From: Leisingera sp. M658
GTDB lineage: Bacteria > Pseudomonadota > Alphaproteobacteria > Rhodobacterales > Rhodobacteraceae
Assembly: GCF_025144145.1 (NCBI RefSeq)
Contig: NZ_CP083546.1
Coordinates: 2,248,501-2,312,500 of the forward strand
Length of the DNA stretch: 64,000 nt
Reading direction: 5' to 3'
The notes beneath the pieces are model-generated. The model ran no database searches, was not told the origin of the DNA, and saw nothing but the letters and a program-made list of their open reading frames with translations. Both the position numbers and the translations under genes were made by a program. Below are positions 27,269-36,642 of the stretch, one piece after another; position 1 is the first letter of the stretch, and each line of letters begins with the position of its first letter.

Positions 27269-28588
27269 TCAGGCGCCGACCTGCGCCTCCAGCCGCGGAT
27301 AACGCAGACCCAGTGTGACGCCGCGGGCGATGTTCAGGACTATCAGCGCGGCCCATAGGCCGTGATTGCCAAAGGCTGGAACCAGCAGCAGCAGCGCCGC
27401 CACATAGATGGCCACCGATTGCAGCATCGCCCACCGCATGTCGCGGGTCCAGGTGGCCCCGATGTAGATGCCGTCAAACATCCAACTGGCAATTCCCAGA
27501 ACCGGCATTGCCACGGCCCAGATCAGGAACACCCGCCCGGCTGCGCGCACATCCTCCGAAGTTGACATCAGGTCGATCAGCCAGGGGCCTCCGGCGGCAA
27601 AAGCCAGCCCCAGCAGGACTGCACCGCCAACGCCCCATTGAGACGTCACCACGGCAGCCCGGCGCACGCGCGCACGCGCCTTTGCACCAACAGCACCGCC
27701 CACCAGCGCCTCAGCCGAGAAGGCAAATCCATCCAGCGCAAAGGCGGTGATCTCGACAAATTGCAGCAGGATCTGATTGGCGGCCAGGTTCACATCGCCG
27801 ATGCCCGAGCCGATGAACAGGAAAGTGGTGAAGGAGCCGGTCAGCAGCACCGAGCGCACCATGATGTCGCCGTTCACTTGCATCATCCGCTTCAGCCGCG
27901 CCGGGTCGAACACCCGCGCCCAGTCGCGCCATTGATCGCCGGCAAAGGCATCGCGGCACAGATACAGCCCCAGTGCCAGACCGGTCCATTCTGCAATCAG
28001 CGTGGCGATGGCGACGCCCTCCACACCCCAGCCGAGGCCCAGCACGAACCACAGGTCCAGCGCGATGTTCAGCCCGTTCATCCAGACCTGCAGCAGGAAC
28101 ACGCCGCGGGTGCGCTCCACCGCGATCAGCCAGCCGGTGACCGCATAAAGCGCGATGGTGGCAGGCGCGCCCCAGATGCGGATCTGCAGGTAGTCGCGGG
28201 CCAGGCCTTCGACCTCGGCACTGGCGGGGGCCAGCGCAAAGGCACCCCAGAACACGGCTCCTTGGGCAATGATGAAAACGGCACCGGCAGCAAAGGCCAG
28301 CAGCAAACCGCGCATCAGAAGGGCGCCGGTTTCACCCCAGTCCCCTGCCCCGCGGGCCTGTGCCGCCAATCCCGTTGTGCCCATGCGCAGGAAACCGAAG
28401 ATCCAGTAAATCGTCGCCAGGATCACCGCGCCGATACCCACTGCGCCGATGGGGGCGGCCAGGCCCATCTGGCCGACCACGCCGGTGTCCACCGCGCCAA
28501 GGATCGGCACGGTGGCATTAGACAGCACAATCGGCAATGCGATCTTCAGCACCCGCTTATGGGTGATGTCTGTGTCCGCGCTGGTCAT
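27269..28588 (-). CDS. MATE family efflux transporter (DinF-like)
   Basis: A 439-residue protein from the ATG at 28588; a GTG immediately before would add one residue. It has about twelve hydrophobic helices arranged as two homologous halves. The N-terminus ALPIVLSNATVPILGAVDTGVVGQ and FGFLRMGTTGLAAQARGAGD are typical of the DinF/NorM branch. MATE transporters expel drugs or metabolites using Na+ or H+ gradients. It follows the thioesterase gene with almost no gap, so it may share its transcript. Confidence 0.93.
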   Translation of the reverse strand: MTSADTDITHKRVLKIALPIVLSNATVPILGAVDTGVVGQMGLAAPIGAVGIGAVILATIYWIFGFLRMGTTGLAAQARGAGDWGETGALLMRGLLLAFAAGAVFIIAQGAVFWGAFALAPASAEVEGLARDYLQIRIWGAPATIALYAVTGWLIAVERTRGVFLLQVWMNGLNIALDLWFVLGLGWGVEGVAIATLIAEWTGLALGLYLCRDAFAGDQWRDWARVFDPARLKRMMQVNGDIMVRSVLLTGSFTTFLFIGSGIGDVNLAANQILLQFVEITAFALDGFAFSAEALVGGAVGAKARARVRRAAVVTSQWGVGGAVLLGLAFAAGGPWLIDLMSTSEDVRAAGRVFLIWAVAMPVLGIASWMFDGIYIGATWTRDMRWAMLQSVAIYVAALLLLVPAFGNHGLWAALIVLNIARGVTLGLRYPRLEAQVGA

Positions 28589-28592
28589 CACA

Positions 28593-29111
28593 TCAGCCGT
28601 CGCCGTTCTGGTCCTGCGGCATCAGGAAATGGCCGGTGGCCTGGGCGAACAGCTTGTCCTTGTGATCCTGCCAGGCCTCAACATGCACCGAAGCATAGCG
28701 CCGCCCGGAGCGGTTCACGCGGGCGCGGGCATAGGCGTCGCGCGGCAGGCCCGAGCGCAGGTAGTCGACGGTAAAGTCGATGGTCTTAGGCTGGCGCGGC
28801 AGGTTGCCTTTGGCCATCTCAGCCGGGTCCAGATCACCGGATTCGATGCGCTGCCAGAGGTGCGACCAGTTAAGAGTGATCATCGCGGTGATTTCCAGGA
28901 AGGCCGCGGTCACCCCGCCGTGGATCGCAGGCAGGAAGGGATTGCCGATCAGCTTGTCGTCGAAATTCAGCTGCGCTGTCAGCTCATCCCCGCGGCGCTC
29001 AAAAGTCACGTTCAGGAAGCGGATGTAGGGCACCGAATCCACCAGCGCCGACAGGGCTGCATCGCGGCGCTGCTTGACCACCTGGATCGGTTCAGGACGG
29101 GGGCGGCTCAA
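28593..29111 (-). CDS. PaaI-like hotdog thioesterase (first of two)
   Basis: A 172-residue hotdog-fold protein with the core [29 protein letters not shown]; the HGG loop is the hallmark of the PaaI/YbgC class, where a nearby acidic residue activates water. It would hydrolyse acyl-CoA thioesters. The N-terminal 35 residues ([19 protein letters not shown]) are an extra helix. It overlaps the next upstream thioesterase gene by 4 bp, making a tandem pair that is not closely similar outside the core and may form a heteromeric enzyme. Confidence 0.88.
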   Translation of the reverse strand: MSRPRPEPIQVVKQRRDAALSALVDSVPYIRFLNVTFERRGDELTAQLNFDDKLIGNPFLPAIHGGVTAAFLEITAMITLNWSHLWQRIESGDLDPAEMAKGNLPRQPKTIDFTVDYLRSGLPRDAYARARVNRSGRRYASVHVEAWQDHKDKLFAQATGHFLMPQDQNGDG

Positions 29112-29530
29112 AACTTCTTCTCCACGGTAAAGGCGCCCGCGGCTGTGGCGACGGGACGGTCCGTGTCTTCGTCCATTGCCACGGCGCGGACAAAGGCGAC
29201 GCTGCGGGTGATCTGGTGGCAGGTGGCGCGGGTGGTGATCATCTGTCCCGGGGTGGCCGGGCGCATGTAGTCGATGCGCAAGTCAATCGTGGCGGTGCCG
29301 CCGGGGGCCGAAGGGTGGCTCATCACTGCGGCGCCGCAGCAGGTGTCCATCAGCGCCGACACCGCGCCGCCGTGAATGACGCCGGTTGCTGGATCGCCGA
29401 TCAGCTTTTCATCATAGGCCATGCGGATTTCGGCAGTACCGTCGCCGATCTCAGTCAGCTTCATGCCCAATTGCTGGGCATGGGGGATCGCTTCGATGAA
29501 CTGGCGCGCGAGGTCGGTCTTGTCGGCCAT
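29108..29530 (-). CDS. PaaI family hotdog thioesterase (second of two)
   Basis: The ATG at 29530 gives 140 residues. The hotdog core reads [30 protein letters not shown] followed by [18 protein letters not shown], very close to PaaI thioesterases that clear aryl- or acyl-CoA intermediates. It is divergent from the first MerR gene, with about 124 bp of shared promoter region, and is coupled to the downstream thioesterase by a 4-bp overlap. The neighbouring beta-oxidation genes suggest acyl-CoA housekeeping. Confidence 0.9.
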   Translation of the reverse strand: MADKTDLARQFIEAIPHAQQLGMKLTEIGDGTAEIRMAYDEKLIGDPATGVIHGGAVSALMDTCCGAAVMSHPSAPGGTATIDLRIDYMRPATPGQMITTRATCHQITRSVAFVRAVAMDEDTDRPVATAAGAFTVEKKF

Positions 29531-29605
29531 GGGGCTGTCCCTTTGGTTTGTCTGGTCCATCTTTGGCCCCGCCCCGGCGAAAGCGCAAGAGTGCCGCCGC
29601 GGAGG

Positions 29606-29634
29606 TTGCACTGTCCGCTGCAAGTGCATAGGTT
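29606..29634 (+). promoter_or_regulatory. Putative promoter/operator of the first MerR gene
   Basis: TTGCAC (29606-29611) and TAGGTT (29629-29634) are 17 bp apart and 20 bp upstream of the MerR start. An inverted repeat TTGCA-N8-TGCAA (29606-29623) overlaps the -35 box. MerR operators usually lie inside long promoter spacers, so this placement is suggestive only. Confidence 0.35.
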
Positions 29635-29654
29635 CCCGGCAAGGGAGAAGACGG

Positions 29655-30023
29655 ATGACCGACAACAGATTGTCATTCAAAGAAATGTGCGCCGAGTTCG
29701 AGGTTACGCCTCGGACGCTGCGCTACTATGAATACATCGAATTGCTGCAGCCGGACCGCGAAGGCCGGTCGCGTTTCTATGGCGCGCGGGAGCGGGCACG
29801 GATGAAGCTGATCCTGCGCGGGCGCAAGTTCGGCTTTCAGCTGGAAGAGATCCGCCAGTGGCTCATGATCTATGAAAAAGAGAGCAATGACGCCCAGAAC
29901 CATGCGTTCATGGATATGGCAGACCGTCAGCTGGCGGAGCTGGAAAAGCAGCGTGAACAGATCAATGAGGCCATTGAAGAGCTGAGCGAGCTGCGCGAAA
30001 GCACCCGGGCGCTGCTGAAGTAA
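29655..30023 (+). CDS. MerR family transcriptional regulator (first of two)
   Basis: The ATG at 29655 follows GGGAGAAG and gives 122 residues. The N-terminal winged helix reads [21 protein letters not shown], and the C-terminal part is a long coiled-coil dimerisation helix ([23 protein letters not shown]). There is no ligand domain and no metal-binding Cys set, as in the short LiuR-like MerR regulators linked to acyl-CoA metabolism. It is a close paralogue of the next MerR protein, sharing the patterns TPRTLR-YE, R-R-R-KLILRG and FGF-LEEIRQ. It has a strong terminator of its own. Confidence 0.92.
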   Translation: MTDNRLSFKEMCAEFEVTPRTLRYYEYIELLQPDREGRSRFYGARERARMKLILRGRKFGFQLEEIRQWLMIYEKESNDAQNHAFMDMADRQLAELEKQREQINEAIEELSELRESTRALLK

Positions 30024-30048
30024 GCCGAACACCTGTTTTTGGAATTTG

Positions 30049-30080
30049 AACCCCGCCCCCCGTGGCGGGGTTTTCCTTTT
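30049..30080 (+). terminator. Rho-independent terminator after the first MerR gene
   Basis: AACCCCGCC, a six-base loop and GGCGGGGTT are followed by TTCCTTTTT, a standard intrinsic terminator 26 bp after the MerR stop. Confidence 0.85.
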
Positions 30081-30227
30081 TCAGATCTGGCAACCGGATT
30101 CGCCGGTTTCCAGGTCAGATGCGGTGTCAAAACCCGCCAGCACCCCTTCCGCCAGACTGCAACGTTACGTCATTTTATGTGCGTTTTACGAACTGGTAAC
30201 AGCTCGCAAAGTGACGCAACGTACAAC

Positions 30228-30241
30228 TTACGTAAACGTAA
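30228..30241. promoter_or_regulatory. Candidate MerR (LiuR-type) operator
   Basis: TTACGT-AA-ACGTAA is a 14-bp inverted repeat upstream of the second MerR gene. It resembles the TTACGTAAACGT-type palindrome I recall for LiuR regulators of branched-chain and fatty acid catabolism. A looser related site AACGTTACGT occurs at 30161-30170. No copy appears upstream of the first acyl-CoA dehydrogenase, so one promoter here probably drives regulator and operon. Confidence 0.5.
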
Positions 30242-30309
30242 AGTCAGTCTTGATCGAAAAGCCGGATGCGCCCAGCTTGGTCCTGCACCAAGCCGTAAGA
30301 GTAACGATG

Positions 30310-30711
30310 ATGACTGAAACAACCATGACCATCCGGGAGATGTGCGAGGCATATGATGTAACCCCCCGCACGCTCCGGTTCTACGAGGCCAAGGAACTGC
30401 TGTTCCCGATCCGCGACGGCCAGAAGCGGCTGTTCACCAAACGCGACCGCGCCCGGCTGAAGCTGATCCTGCGCGGCAAGCGGTTCGGGTTCAGCCTGGA
30501 AGAAATCCGCCAGCTGCTGGATCTGTACCATGCCGGTGACCAGCAGGTGACCCAGCTCACCAAGACCTATGAGGTCGGCCGCGAGCGGCTTGCCGATATG
30601 GAGCGCCAGCGCGAAGAGCTGACCGAAGCGATTGAGGACCTGAAAGACCAGCTGGCCTGGGGCGAAAAGATGATCGCCTCGATGCGGGCCAAGCAGGAGG
30701 CGGCTGAATAG
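30310..30711 (+). CDS. MerR family transcriptional regulator (second of two)
   Basis: The start is ATG 30310 or the adjacent ATG 30307, giving 133 or 134 residues. The winged helix MTIREMCEAYDVTPRTLRFYE is followed by the same KLILRGKRFGFSLEEIRQLL core as its paralogue, and a long coiled coil (RLADMERQREELTEAIEDLKDQL). It stands 74 bp before the first acyl-CoA dehydrogenase of a fatty-acid oxidation cluster, so it is the likely regulator, sensing an acyl-CoA or responding without a ligand. The palindrome at 30228-30241 is its probable binding site. Confidence 0.92.
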   Translation: MTETTMTIREMCEAYDVTPRTLRFYEAKELLFPIRDGQKRLFTKRDRARLKLILRGKRFGFSLEEIRQLLDLYHAGDQQVTQLTKTYEVGRERLADMERQREELTEAIEDLKDQLAWGEKMIASMRAKQEAAE

Positions 30712-30785
30712 GCCGCCGCCCCGCCCTATACCGCCGGCCTGCCCGGCACCGATCCTAAGCAACAAGACCCCTGAAGAGGACCGCA

Positions 30786-32567
30786 ATGCCTTCTTATACA
30801 GCCCCCGCAAAAGACGCCCAGTTTATCCTGCATGACGTATTGAAGGTGTCCGGCAGCGGCATCCCCGGATACAGCGAACTGGAGCCGGATTTTACCGGCG
30901 CTGTGCTGGAAGAAGCCGGCAAGATCGCCAGCGCAGTGCTCCACCCGCTGAACGTGGTGGGCGACACTGAGGGCTGCCGGCTGGAAAACGGCGTCGTCTA
31001 TACGCCCAAGGGCTTCAAAGACGCCTTTGAACAGGTCAAGGAAGGCGGTTGGACCGGGCTGGACATGCCGGAGGAGTTCGGCGGCCAGAACATGCCCTAT
31101 GTGATGGGCACCGCAGTGGGGGAGTTTTTCTCTTCCGCAAATCAGGCATTCACCATGTATCAGGGCCTGACCCATGGCGCCGCTTCGGCTATTCTGGTGC
31201 ATGGCACGGACGAACAGAAGGCCACCTATCTGCCCAATATGGTCAGCTGCCAGTGGACCGGCACCATGAACCTGACCGAACCGCATTGCGGCACCGATCT
31301 GGGCCTGATGCGCAGCAAGGCGGAACCGCAGGGCGACGGCAGTTTCAAGATCTCGGGGCAGAAGATCTTCATCTCCTCCGGCGATCACGACATGGCGGAA
31401 AACGTGGTCCATCTGGTGCTGGCCAAGATCCCCGGCGGCCCCGAGGGCATCAAGGGCGTCAGCCTGTTCATCGTGCCCAAGTTCCTGGTGAAAGAAGACG
31501 GCTCGCTGGGGGAGCGTAACGGAGTCTCGGTCGGCAAGATCGAAGAAAAGATGGGCATTCACGGCAATTCGACCTGTGTGATGGATTATGACGGCGCCAC
31601 CGGCTGGCTTCTGGGCGAAGAGCATAAGGGCATGCGCGCCATGTTCACCATGATGAACGAGGCCCGTCTGGGGGTCGGCATGCAGGGTCTGGCGCAGGCC
31701 GAGGCCGCCTATCAGAACGCCGTAGACTACGCCAAGGACCGGCTGCAGGGCCGCGATGTGACCGGCGCCAAGAACCCGGACGGCCCGGCGGACCCGCTGA
31801 TCGTGCACCCGGATATCCGCCGCTCGCTGATGGATCAGAAAAGCTTTGCCGAGGGCGCGCGCGCGTTCCTGCTGTGGGGTGCCACCCTGATCGACCAGGC
31901 GCACCGTGCGGACGACAAGGACGCAGACGGGCTGATCTCGCTGATGACGCCGGTGATCAAGGGCTTCCTGACCGATCAGGGCTATGACATGACCGTGCAG
32001 GCGCAGCAGATTTACGGCGGCCACGGCTACATCGAAGAATCAGGCATGTCGCAATACACCCGCGATGCCCGTATCGCGATGATCTACGAGGGTGCCAACG
32101 GCGTGCAGGCGCTGGACCTGGTGGGCCGCAAACTGGGCCAGCACGGCGGCAAATACGTCTTGGCGTTCTTTGATCTGGTAAAGACCTTCTGCCAGGAAAA
32201 CAAAGATGTTTCAGAGGCTTTCACCAAGGACTTCATCAAACCCCTGCAAGCGGCATCCAAAGACCTGCAGGCGGCAGGCATGTATTTCATGCAAAACGGC
32301 ATGAAGGATCCCAACCACGCGCTGGCGGGTTCTTACGACTTTATGCATCTGTTCGGACAGGTCTGCCTGGGCCTGATGTGGGCAAAGATGGGCAAGGCCG
32401 CGCAGGAAGCGCTTGACGCGGGGTCCTCTGACGCGGCGTTCTATGAGACGAAACTCGCAACCGGCCGGTACTATATGGCACGGCGGCTGCCCGCGACCAA
32501 ACTGCACCTGGCCCGCATCGAAAGCGGTGCAGAAACAGTGATGGCGCTGAACGCAGACGCTTTCTGA
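30786..32567 (+). CDS. Acyl-CoA dehydrogenase with C-terminal extension (FadE/DmdC-like)
   Basis: A 593-residue flavoprotein of the longer bacterial acyl-CoA dehydrogenase type, which includes DmdC (methylmercaptopropionyl-CoA dehydrogenase). Visible blocks are [74 protein letters not shown] and the catalytic-Glu region [21 protein letters not shown]-terminal helical domain of about 120 residues follows. It would form the trans-2-enoyl-CoA from an acyl-CoA, passing electrons to ETF. Whether the substrate is a straight-chain acyl-CoA or a DMSP-derived one cannot be settled from sequence here. It heads the oxidation cluster. Confidence 0.92.
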   Translation: MPSYTAPAKDAQFILHDVLKVSGSGIPGYSELEPDFTGAVLEEAGKIASAVLHPLNVVGDTEGCRLENGVVYTPKGFKDAFEQVKEGGWTGLDMPEEFGGQNMPYVMGTAVGEFFSSANQAFTMYQGLTHGAASAILVHGTDEQKATYLPNMVSCQWTGTMNLTEPHCGTDLGLMRSKAEPQGDGSFKISGQKIFISSGDHDMAENVVHLVLAKIPGGPEGIKGVSLFIVPKFLVKEDGSLGERNGVSVGKIEEKMGIHGNSTCVMDYDGATGWLLGEEHKGMRAMFTMMNEARLGVGMQGLAQAEAAYQNAVDYAKDRLQGRDVTGAKNPDGPADPLIVHPDIRRSLMDQKSFAEGARAFLLWGATLIDQAHRADDKDADGLISLMTPVIKGFLTDQGYDMTVQAQQIYGGHGYIEESGMSQYTRDARIAMIYEGANGVQALDLVGRKLGQHGGKYVLAFFDLVKTFCQENKDVSEAFTKDFIKPLQAASKDLQAAGMYFMQNGMKDPNHALAGSYDFMHLFGQVCLGLMWAKMGKAAQEALDAGSSDAAFYETKLATGRYYMARRLPATKLHLARIESGAETVMALNADAF

Positions 32568-32633
32568 TGCCTTCCGGGCGCCCCTTCCGGGGCGTCTCCC
32601 CGGCTGGTGCTTTGACATGCAAAGGACCACATG

Positions 32634-32846
32634 ATGCCAAAACGTTTCCGCCTGACCCGCCGCTTTCCGGTTGCAATGACCGAGGACGGCTATCGCAAGC
32701 TAAAGAAGTTTGCCCAGGAGGCGGGGCTGGATGAAGGCGAAGCGCTGTCATTCCTGTTCGAGAATTTCGACAGCGTGACGGACTTTGAAAACCTGAGCCA
32801 CCGGCTGCGGCTGTTCAACGCCGAGCTGGAGGCGCGCAAAAGATAA
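32634..32846 (+). CDS. Small RHH-like hypothetical protein
   Basis: A 70-residue basic protein between two acyl-CoA dehydrogenase genes, preceded by AAAGGA; a second ATG at 32631 is possible. The pattern of a short strand ([19 protein letters not shown]) followed by two helices ([22 protein letters not shown]) is like a ribbon-helix-helix fold. I do not recognise a named family. Its position inside the cluster suggests a DNA-binding or modulatory role for the operon; this is inference. Confidence 0.65.
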   Translation: MPKRFRLTRRFPVAMTEDGYRKLKKFAQEAGLDEGEALSFLFENFDSVTDFENLSHRLRLFNAELEARKR

Positions 32847-32874
32847 GGCCCGCAAAGCGGCCAAAGGGAGAAAG

Positions 32875-34023
32875 ATGACCGAGACGCGCTCCGCATGGAT
32901 GACGGATGAGCATCAGATGCTCGCCGGAATGACGGCCCAGTTCATCACCAATGAATGGGCGCCCAAGTTCGAGACCTGGCGCAAGCAGGGCATGATGGAC
33001 CGGGAGACCTGGAACCAGGCCGGGGACCTCGGCCTGCTCTGCCCCTCAATCCCCGAAGAATACGGCGGCGCCGGCGGCGATTTCGGCCATGAGGCGGTGA
33101 TCCTGATGGAAGGCAGCCGCGCCAATCTGGCCAGCTGGGGCCAGGGCATCCATTCCGGCATCGTCGGCCACTATATCCTGGCCTATGGCACCGAAGAGCA
33201 GAAACAGCGCTGGCTGCCCAGGATGGTCAGCGGCGAACTGGTCGGCGCGCTGGCGATGACCGAACCCTCGACCGGATCAGATGTGCAGGCGATCAAGACC
33301 AAGGCGGTACGGGACGGAAATGCCTACCGGCTGTCGGGGCAGAAGACCTTTATCACCAACGGGCAGCACGCCAACCTGATCCTGGTCGCCGCCAAAACCG
33401 ATCCCACAGCAGGTGCCAAGGGTGTTTCGCTGGTGGCGGTGGAAACCGACGGCGCAGCGGGCTTCAGCCGCGGCCGCAACCTCGACAAGATCGGCTGCCA
33501 CGCGGCGGATACGTCCGAACTGTTCTTCAGCGATGTGGAGATCCCGCCGGAGAACATTCTGGGCGGTGCCGAGGGCCAGGGCTTTTATCAGATGATGAAG
33601 CAACTGCCGCAGGAACGGTTGATCATTGCCTGCGGCGCAGTGGGCGCCATGGAAGGTGCCGTGGACCGCACCATCGCTTATTGCAAGGAGCGCGAAGCCT
33701 TTGGCGGTCCGATCCTGCAGTTTCAGAACACCCGCTTCAAACTGGCGGAATGCCTGACCAAAGCCAAAGTGGCGCGCGCTTTTCTGGATGACTGCATTGC
33801 CGAGCATCTGGCGGGCAAGCTGACGGTTGAGAAGGCTGCGATGGCGAAATACTGGATCACCGATACCCAGGGCGAAGTGCTGGACGAATGCCTGCAGCTG
33901 CATGGCGGCTACGGCTATATGCAGGAATATGCGGTGGGTGAGATGTGGGCAGACGCCCGGGTGCAGCGGATTTATGGCGGCACCAATGAGATCATGAAGG
34001 AACTGATTTCAAGGGCGCTGTAG
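32875..34023 (+). CDS. Acyl-CoA dehydrogenase, LCAD-like
   Basis: A 382-residue acyl-CoA dehydrogenase. The blocks [58 protein letters not shown] and the C-terminal [18 protein letters not shown] are typical. The usual Glu of IYEGT is Gly here, as in long-chain and isovaleryl types, whose base lies instead on an earlier helix; the Glu in [19 protein letters not shown] is the likely base. So it is probably active on longer or branched acyl-CoAs. It follows the small protein gene by 28 bp and ends before a 279-bp gap. Confidence 0.93.
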   Translation: MTETRSAWMTDEHQMLAGMTAQFITNEWAPKFETWRKQGMMDRETWNQAGDLGLLCPSIPEEYGGAGGDFGHEAVILMEGSRANLASWGQGIHSGIVGHYILAYGTEEQKQRWLPRMVSGELVGALAMTEPSTGSDVQAIKTKAVRDGNAYRLSGQKTFITNGQHANLILVAAKTDPTAGAKGVSLVAVETDGAAGFSRGRNLDKIGCHAADTSELFFSDVEIPPENILGGAEGQGFYQMMKQLPQERLIIACGAVGAMEGAVDRTIAYCKEREAFGGPILQFQNTRFKLAECLTKAKVARAFLDDCIAEHLAGKLTVEKAAMAKYWITDTQGEVLDECLQLHGGYGYMQEYAVGEMWADARVQRIYGGTNEIMKELISRAL

Positions 34024-34066
34024 GCGCAGGGGCCGCGGCGGAGCGGCGGGTGGCTGATGATAGGAC

Positions 34067-34090
34067 TTGAGTATTTGGGGAAAGATGAAG
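34067..34090 (+). repeat. GAGTATTT dispersed element, plus orientation
   Basis: TTGAGTATTT, GGGG and AAAGATGAAG lie 43 bp after the stop of the LCAD-like gene. It faces an inverted partner copy at 34224-34246 on the opposite strand. Confidence 0.6.
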
Positions 34091-34223
34091 GCGAAAGAGT
34101 GCCCCTGCCCCCAAGGACAGCGCCAAATGGGCAGGGACGTCTTCAGCTTTCACGGCCATCGGCTCTCCAGCCTGTACCGCAGGTCCAAGATAGCAAACAG
34201 GAGGATGCGGCGGGTTAATGCTG

Positions 34224-34246
34224 CATCATCTTTCCAAAAATACTCC
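34224..34246 (-). repeat. GAGTATTT dispersed element, minus orientation
   Basis: On the minus strand this is GGAGTATTTTTGGAAAGATGATG, a clear relative of the copy at 34067-34090. It lies in front of the GST gene. Just after it, 34255-34275 forms a hairpin GCGGGGGT-N5-ACCCCCGC. Confidence 0.6.
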
Positions 34247-34302
34247 ACGGGGGTGCGGGGGTGTGAAACCCCCGCTCCGCCAGCAGACACAGGGAACAGC
34301 AG

Positions 34303-34935
34303 ATGACAATAAAACTGCATTGCTTCGGCGAAAGCGGTCATTCCTATAAGGCGGCACTGGCGCTGGAGCTGTCGGGCCTTGCCTGGGAACCGGTCTTTGT
34401 CGATTTCTTTAGCGGCGCGCACCGCACCGACGATTACCGCGGCCTGAACGTGATGGCCGAGGCGCCGGTTCTGGTGGACGGCGATGTGACGCTGAGCCAG
34501 TCCGGCGTGATCCAGCAGTATATCACCGACAAGACCGGCAAATTCGGCGGCGCGCCAGAAGACAAATACGAAGTGCTGCGCTGGATCCTGTGGGACAATC
34601 ACAAAATGTCCAGCCAGGCAGGCATGACCCGCTTCCTGATCAACTTCCTGCCGGAAAAACACCGGCCGCCGGAAGTGATCGCTTTCATGCAGGGCCGCCT
34701 GAAAGCCGCATACGCCACATTGGAACACCATTTGAAGGGGCGCGAGTGGATTGCGGGAGAGGACCTTAGCAATGCCGACATCAGCTGCTGCAGTTACCTG
34801 TATTATCCCGAACCCTTCGGCTTTGACCGGACCGAGTGGCCCAATATCGACGCCTGGCTGACCCGCATCAGCGCGGTTCCAGGCTGGAAACACCCCTATG
34901 ATTTGATGCCCGGCAACCCGTCGGACCGGGCGTGA
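34303..34935 (+). CDS. Glutathione S-transferase family protein
   Basis: A 210-residue GST with an N-terminal thioredoxin-like domain (LHCFGESGHSYKAALALELS; Ser likely activates glutathione), the cis-Pro/glutathione-contact region MAEAPVLVDGDVTLSQSGVI and an all-helical C-terminal domain (EWIAGEDLSNADISCCSYLY, with the N-capping Asp). It may deal with reactive aldehydes or enoyl compounds from beta-oxidation, inferred only from its place between acyl-CoA dehydrogenase and thiolase genes. RBS overlaps the start region GGGAACAGC. Confidence 0.9.
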   Translation: MTIKLHCFGESGHSYKAALALELSGLAWEPVFVDFFSGAHRTDDYRGLNVMAEAPVLVDGDVTLSQSGVIQQYITDKTGKFGGAPEDKYEVLRWILWDNHKMSSQAGMTRFLINFLPEKHRPPEVIAFMQGRLKAAYATLEHHLKGREWIAGEDLSNADISCCSYLYYPEPFGFDRTEWPNIDAWLTRISAVPGWKHPYDLMPGNPSDRA

Positions 34936-34945
34936 GGAGAGCAAA

Positions 34946-36157
34946 ATGACTGATGCATATATCTATGACGCCCTGCGGACCCCGCGCGGCAAGGGCCGCA
35001 AAGACGGCTCCTTGCATGAGGTGACCTCGGTCCGCCTGTCGGCCCTGACGCTGAACGCGATCAAGGAGCGCAACAACCTGGAAGGCCACGTGGTCGAGGA
35101 CGTGATCTGGGGCAATGTCACCCAGGTAATGGAACAGGGCGGCTGCCTGGCGCGCTCGGCTGTTCTCGCCTCGGACTTGGACGAGCGTATTCCCGGCCTG
35201 GCGATCAACCGCTTCTGCGCCTCCGGCATGGAAGCCGTGAACCTGGCCGCCAACCAGGTGAAGGGCGGCGCGGGCGATGCCTATATCGCAGGGGGTGTTG
35301 AAATGATGGGCCGCGTGGCCATGGGCAGCGACGGCGCAGCAATTGCCGTGGACCCGAGCCTGGCGATGGACACCTATTTTGTGCCGCAGGGCATTTCCGC
35401 GGATATCATCGCAACTGAGTATGGCTTTACCCGTGATCAGGCCGATGCACTGGCGATGGAGAGCCAGCGCCGGGCCAAAGCCGCGTGGGACGATAACCGC
35501 TTTGCCAAATCGGTGATCACGGTGCGCGACCAGAACGGGCTGGCGATCCTGGATCACGACGAATACATGCGCCCCGGTACCGACATGCAGGCGCTGGGAT
35601 CACTGAACCCGGCGTTCCAGATGATGGGCGAGCAGATGCCCGGTTTCGACAAAGTGGCGATGATGAAATACCCGCATCTGGAGCGGATCAACCATATCCA
35701 CCATGCGGGCAACTCATCCGGTATTGTGGACGGCGCCGCGGCCTTGCTGATCGGCAACAAGGAATTCGGTGAGAAGCACGGGCTGAAACCGCGGGCCCGG
35801 ATCAAGGCGACCGCCAAGATCGGCACTGACCCCACCATCATGCTGACCGGCCCGGTGCCGGTGACCGAGAAGATCCTGGCCGACAACGGCATGAAGATCA
35901 GCGATCTGGATCTGTTTGAGGTGAACGAAGCCTTTGCCTCCGTCGTGATGCGCTTCCAGCAGGCGTTTGATGTGGATCCGGAACTGGTCAACGTCAACGG
36001 CGGCTCCATCGCCATGGGCCACCCGCTGGGTGCGACCGGCGCGATCATCATCGGCACCCTGCTGGATGAGCTGGAGCGGCAGGACAAGGAAACCGGCCTC
36101 GCCACCCTGTGCATCGCATCGGGCATGGGTGCTGCCACCATCATCGAGCGCGTCTGA
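34946..36157 (+). CDS. Acetyl-CoA C-acyltransferase (thiolase), FadA-like
   Basis: A 403-residue thiolase. The acylated Cys is in INRFCASGMEAVNLA, the NEAFA motif in FEVNEAFASVVM, the GHP motif in NGGSIAMGHPLGATGA and the second catalytic Cys in ATLCIASGMGAATIIE. It cleaves 3-ketoacyl-CoA to acetyl-CoA and a shortened acyl-CoA. It starts 11 bp after the GST gene and overlaps the cupin gene by one base (TGATG at 36155-36159). With the multifunctional enzyme two genes later it forms the end of the beta-oxidation operon. Confidence 0.95.
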   Translation: MTDAYIYDALRTPRGKGRKDGSLHEVTSVRLSALTLNAIKERNNLEGHVVEDVIWGNVTQVMEQGGCLARSAVLASDLDERIPGLAINRFCASGMEAVNLAANQVKGGAGDAYIAGGVEMMGRVAMGSDGAAIAVDPSLAMDTYFVPQGISADIIATEYGFTRDQADALAMESQRRAKAAWDDNRFAKSVITVRDQNGLAILDHDEYMRPGTDMQALGSLNPAFQMMGEQMPGFDKVAMMKYPHLERINHIHHAGNSSGIVDGAAALLIGNKEFGEKHGLKPRARIKATAKIGTDPTIMLTGPVPVTEKILADNGMKISDLDLFEVNEAFASVVMRFQQAFDVDPELVNVNGGSIAMGHPLGATGAIIIGTLLDELERQDKETGLATLCIASGMGAATIIERV

Positions 36158-36642
36158 TGCCGAAGCTGGACCTTTCCCAACTGCCCTGGCGCACCGGATC
36201 GGGCTATCCCGGTAAGCTGGCGGCCTCGACTGAAGGCCGCAGCGTGCAGCCCTTGGGCGACCCCGGCGGCCTCACCCAATACGGGGTCAACATCGTGCGG
36301 CTGGAGCCGGGCGCGGCCTCGTCATTGCGCCATTATCACATGCAGCAGGACGAGTTCCTGATGGTGACCGAGGGCACCTGCACCCTGATCGATGATCAGG
36401 GCGCGCATGAGATGCAGCCCGGCGACTGCGCCGCCTTCCCTGCAGGGGACGAGAACGGCCACCATCTGGTGAACCGTTCCGATAAACCCGCGGCGTTTCT
36501 GGTGGTGGGCACCCGCACCCCGACAGAGACCGGCTATTACAGCGATTTGGACATGATGGTGAAATTCGCAGGCGGCGAGTTCACATTCACCCGCAAGGAC
36601 GGCAGCCCCCTGACGGCTGACCAGACCGGAGAAGACACATGA
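36157..36642 (+). CDS. Cupin domain protein
   Basis: The ATG at 36157 gives 161 residues. The cupin barrel holds SSLRHYHMQQDEFLMVTEG (metal-ligand His, His, Glu) and GDCAAFPAGDENGHHLVNRS (third His). The C-terminal part YYSDLDMMVKFAGGEFTFTRKDG is typical of a group of small cupins that follow thiolase or FadB genes in Roseobacters. Substrate unknown; a metal-dependent dioxygenase, isomerase or sensor are all possible. It is coupled to the next gene by ATGA at 36639. Confidence 0.88.
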   Translation: MPKLDLSQLPWRTGSGYPGKLAASTEGRSVQPLGDPGGLTQYGVNIVRLEPGAASSLRHYHMQQDEFLMVTEGTCTLIDDQGAHEMQPGDCAAFPAGDENGHHLVNRSDKPAAFLVVGTRTPTETGYYSDLDMMVKFAGGEFTFTRKDGSPLTADQTGEDT

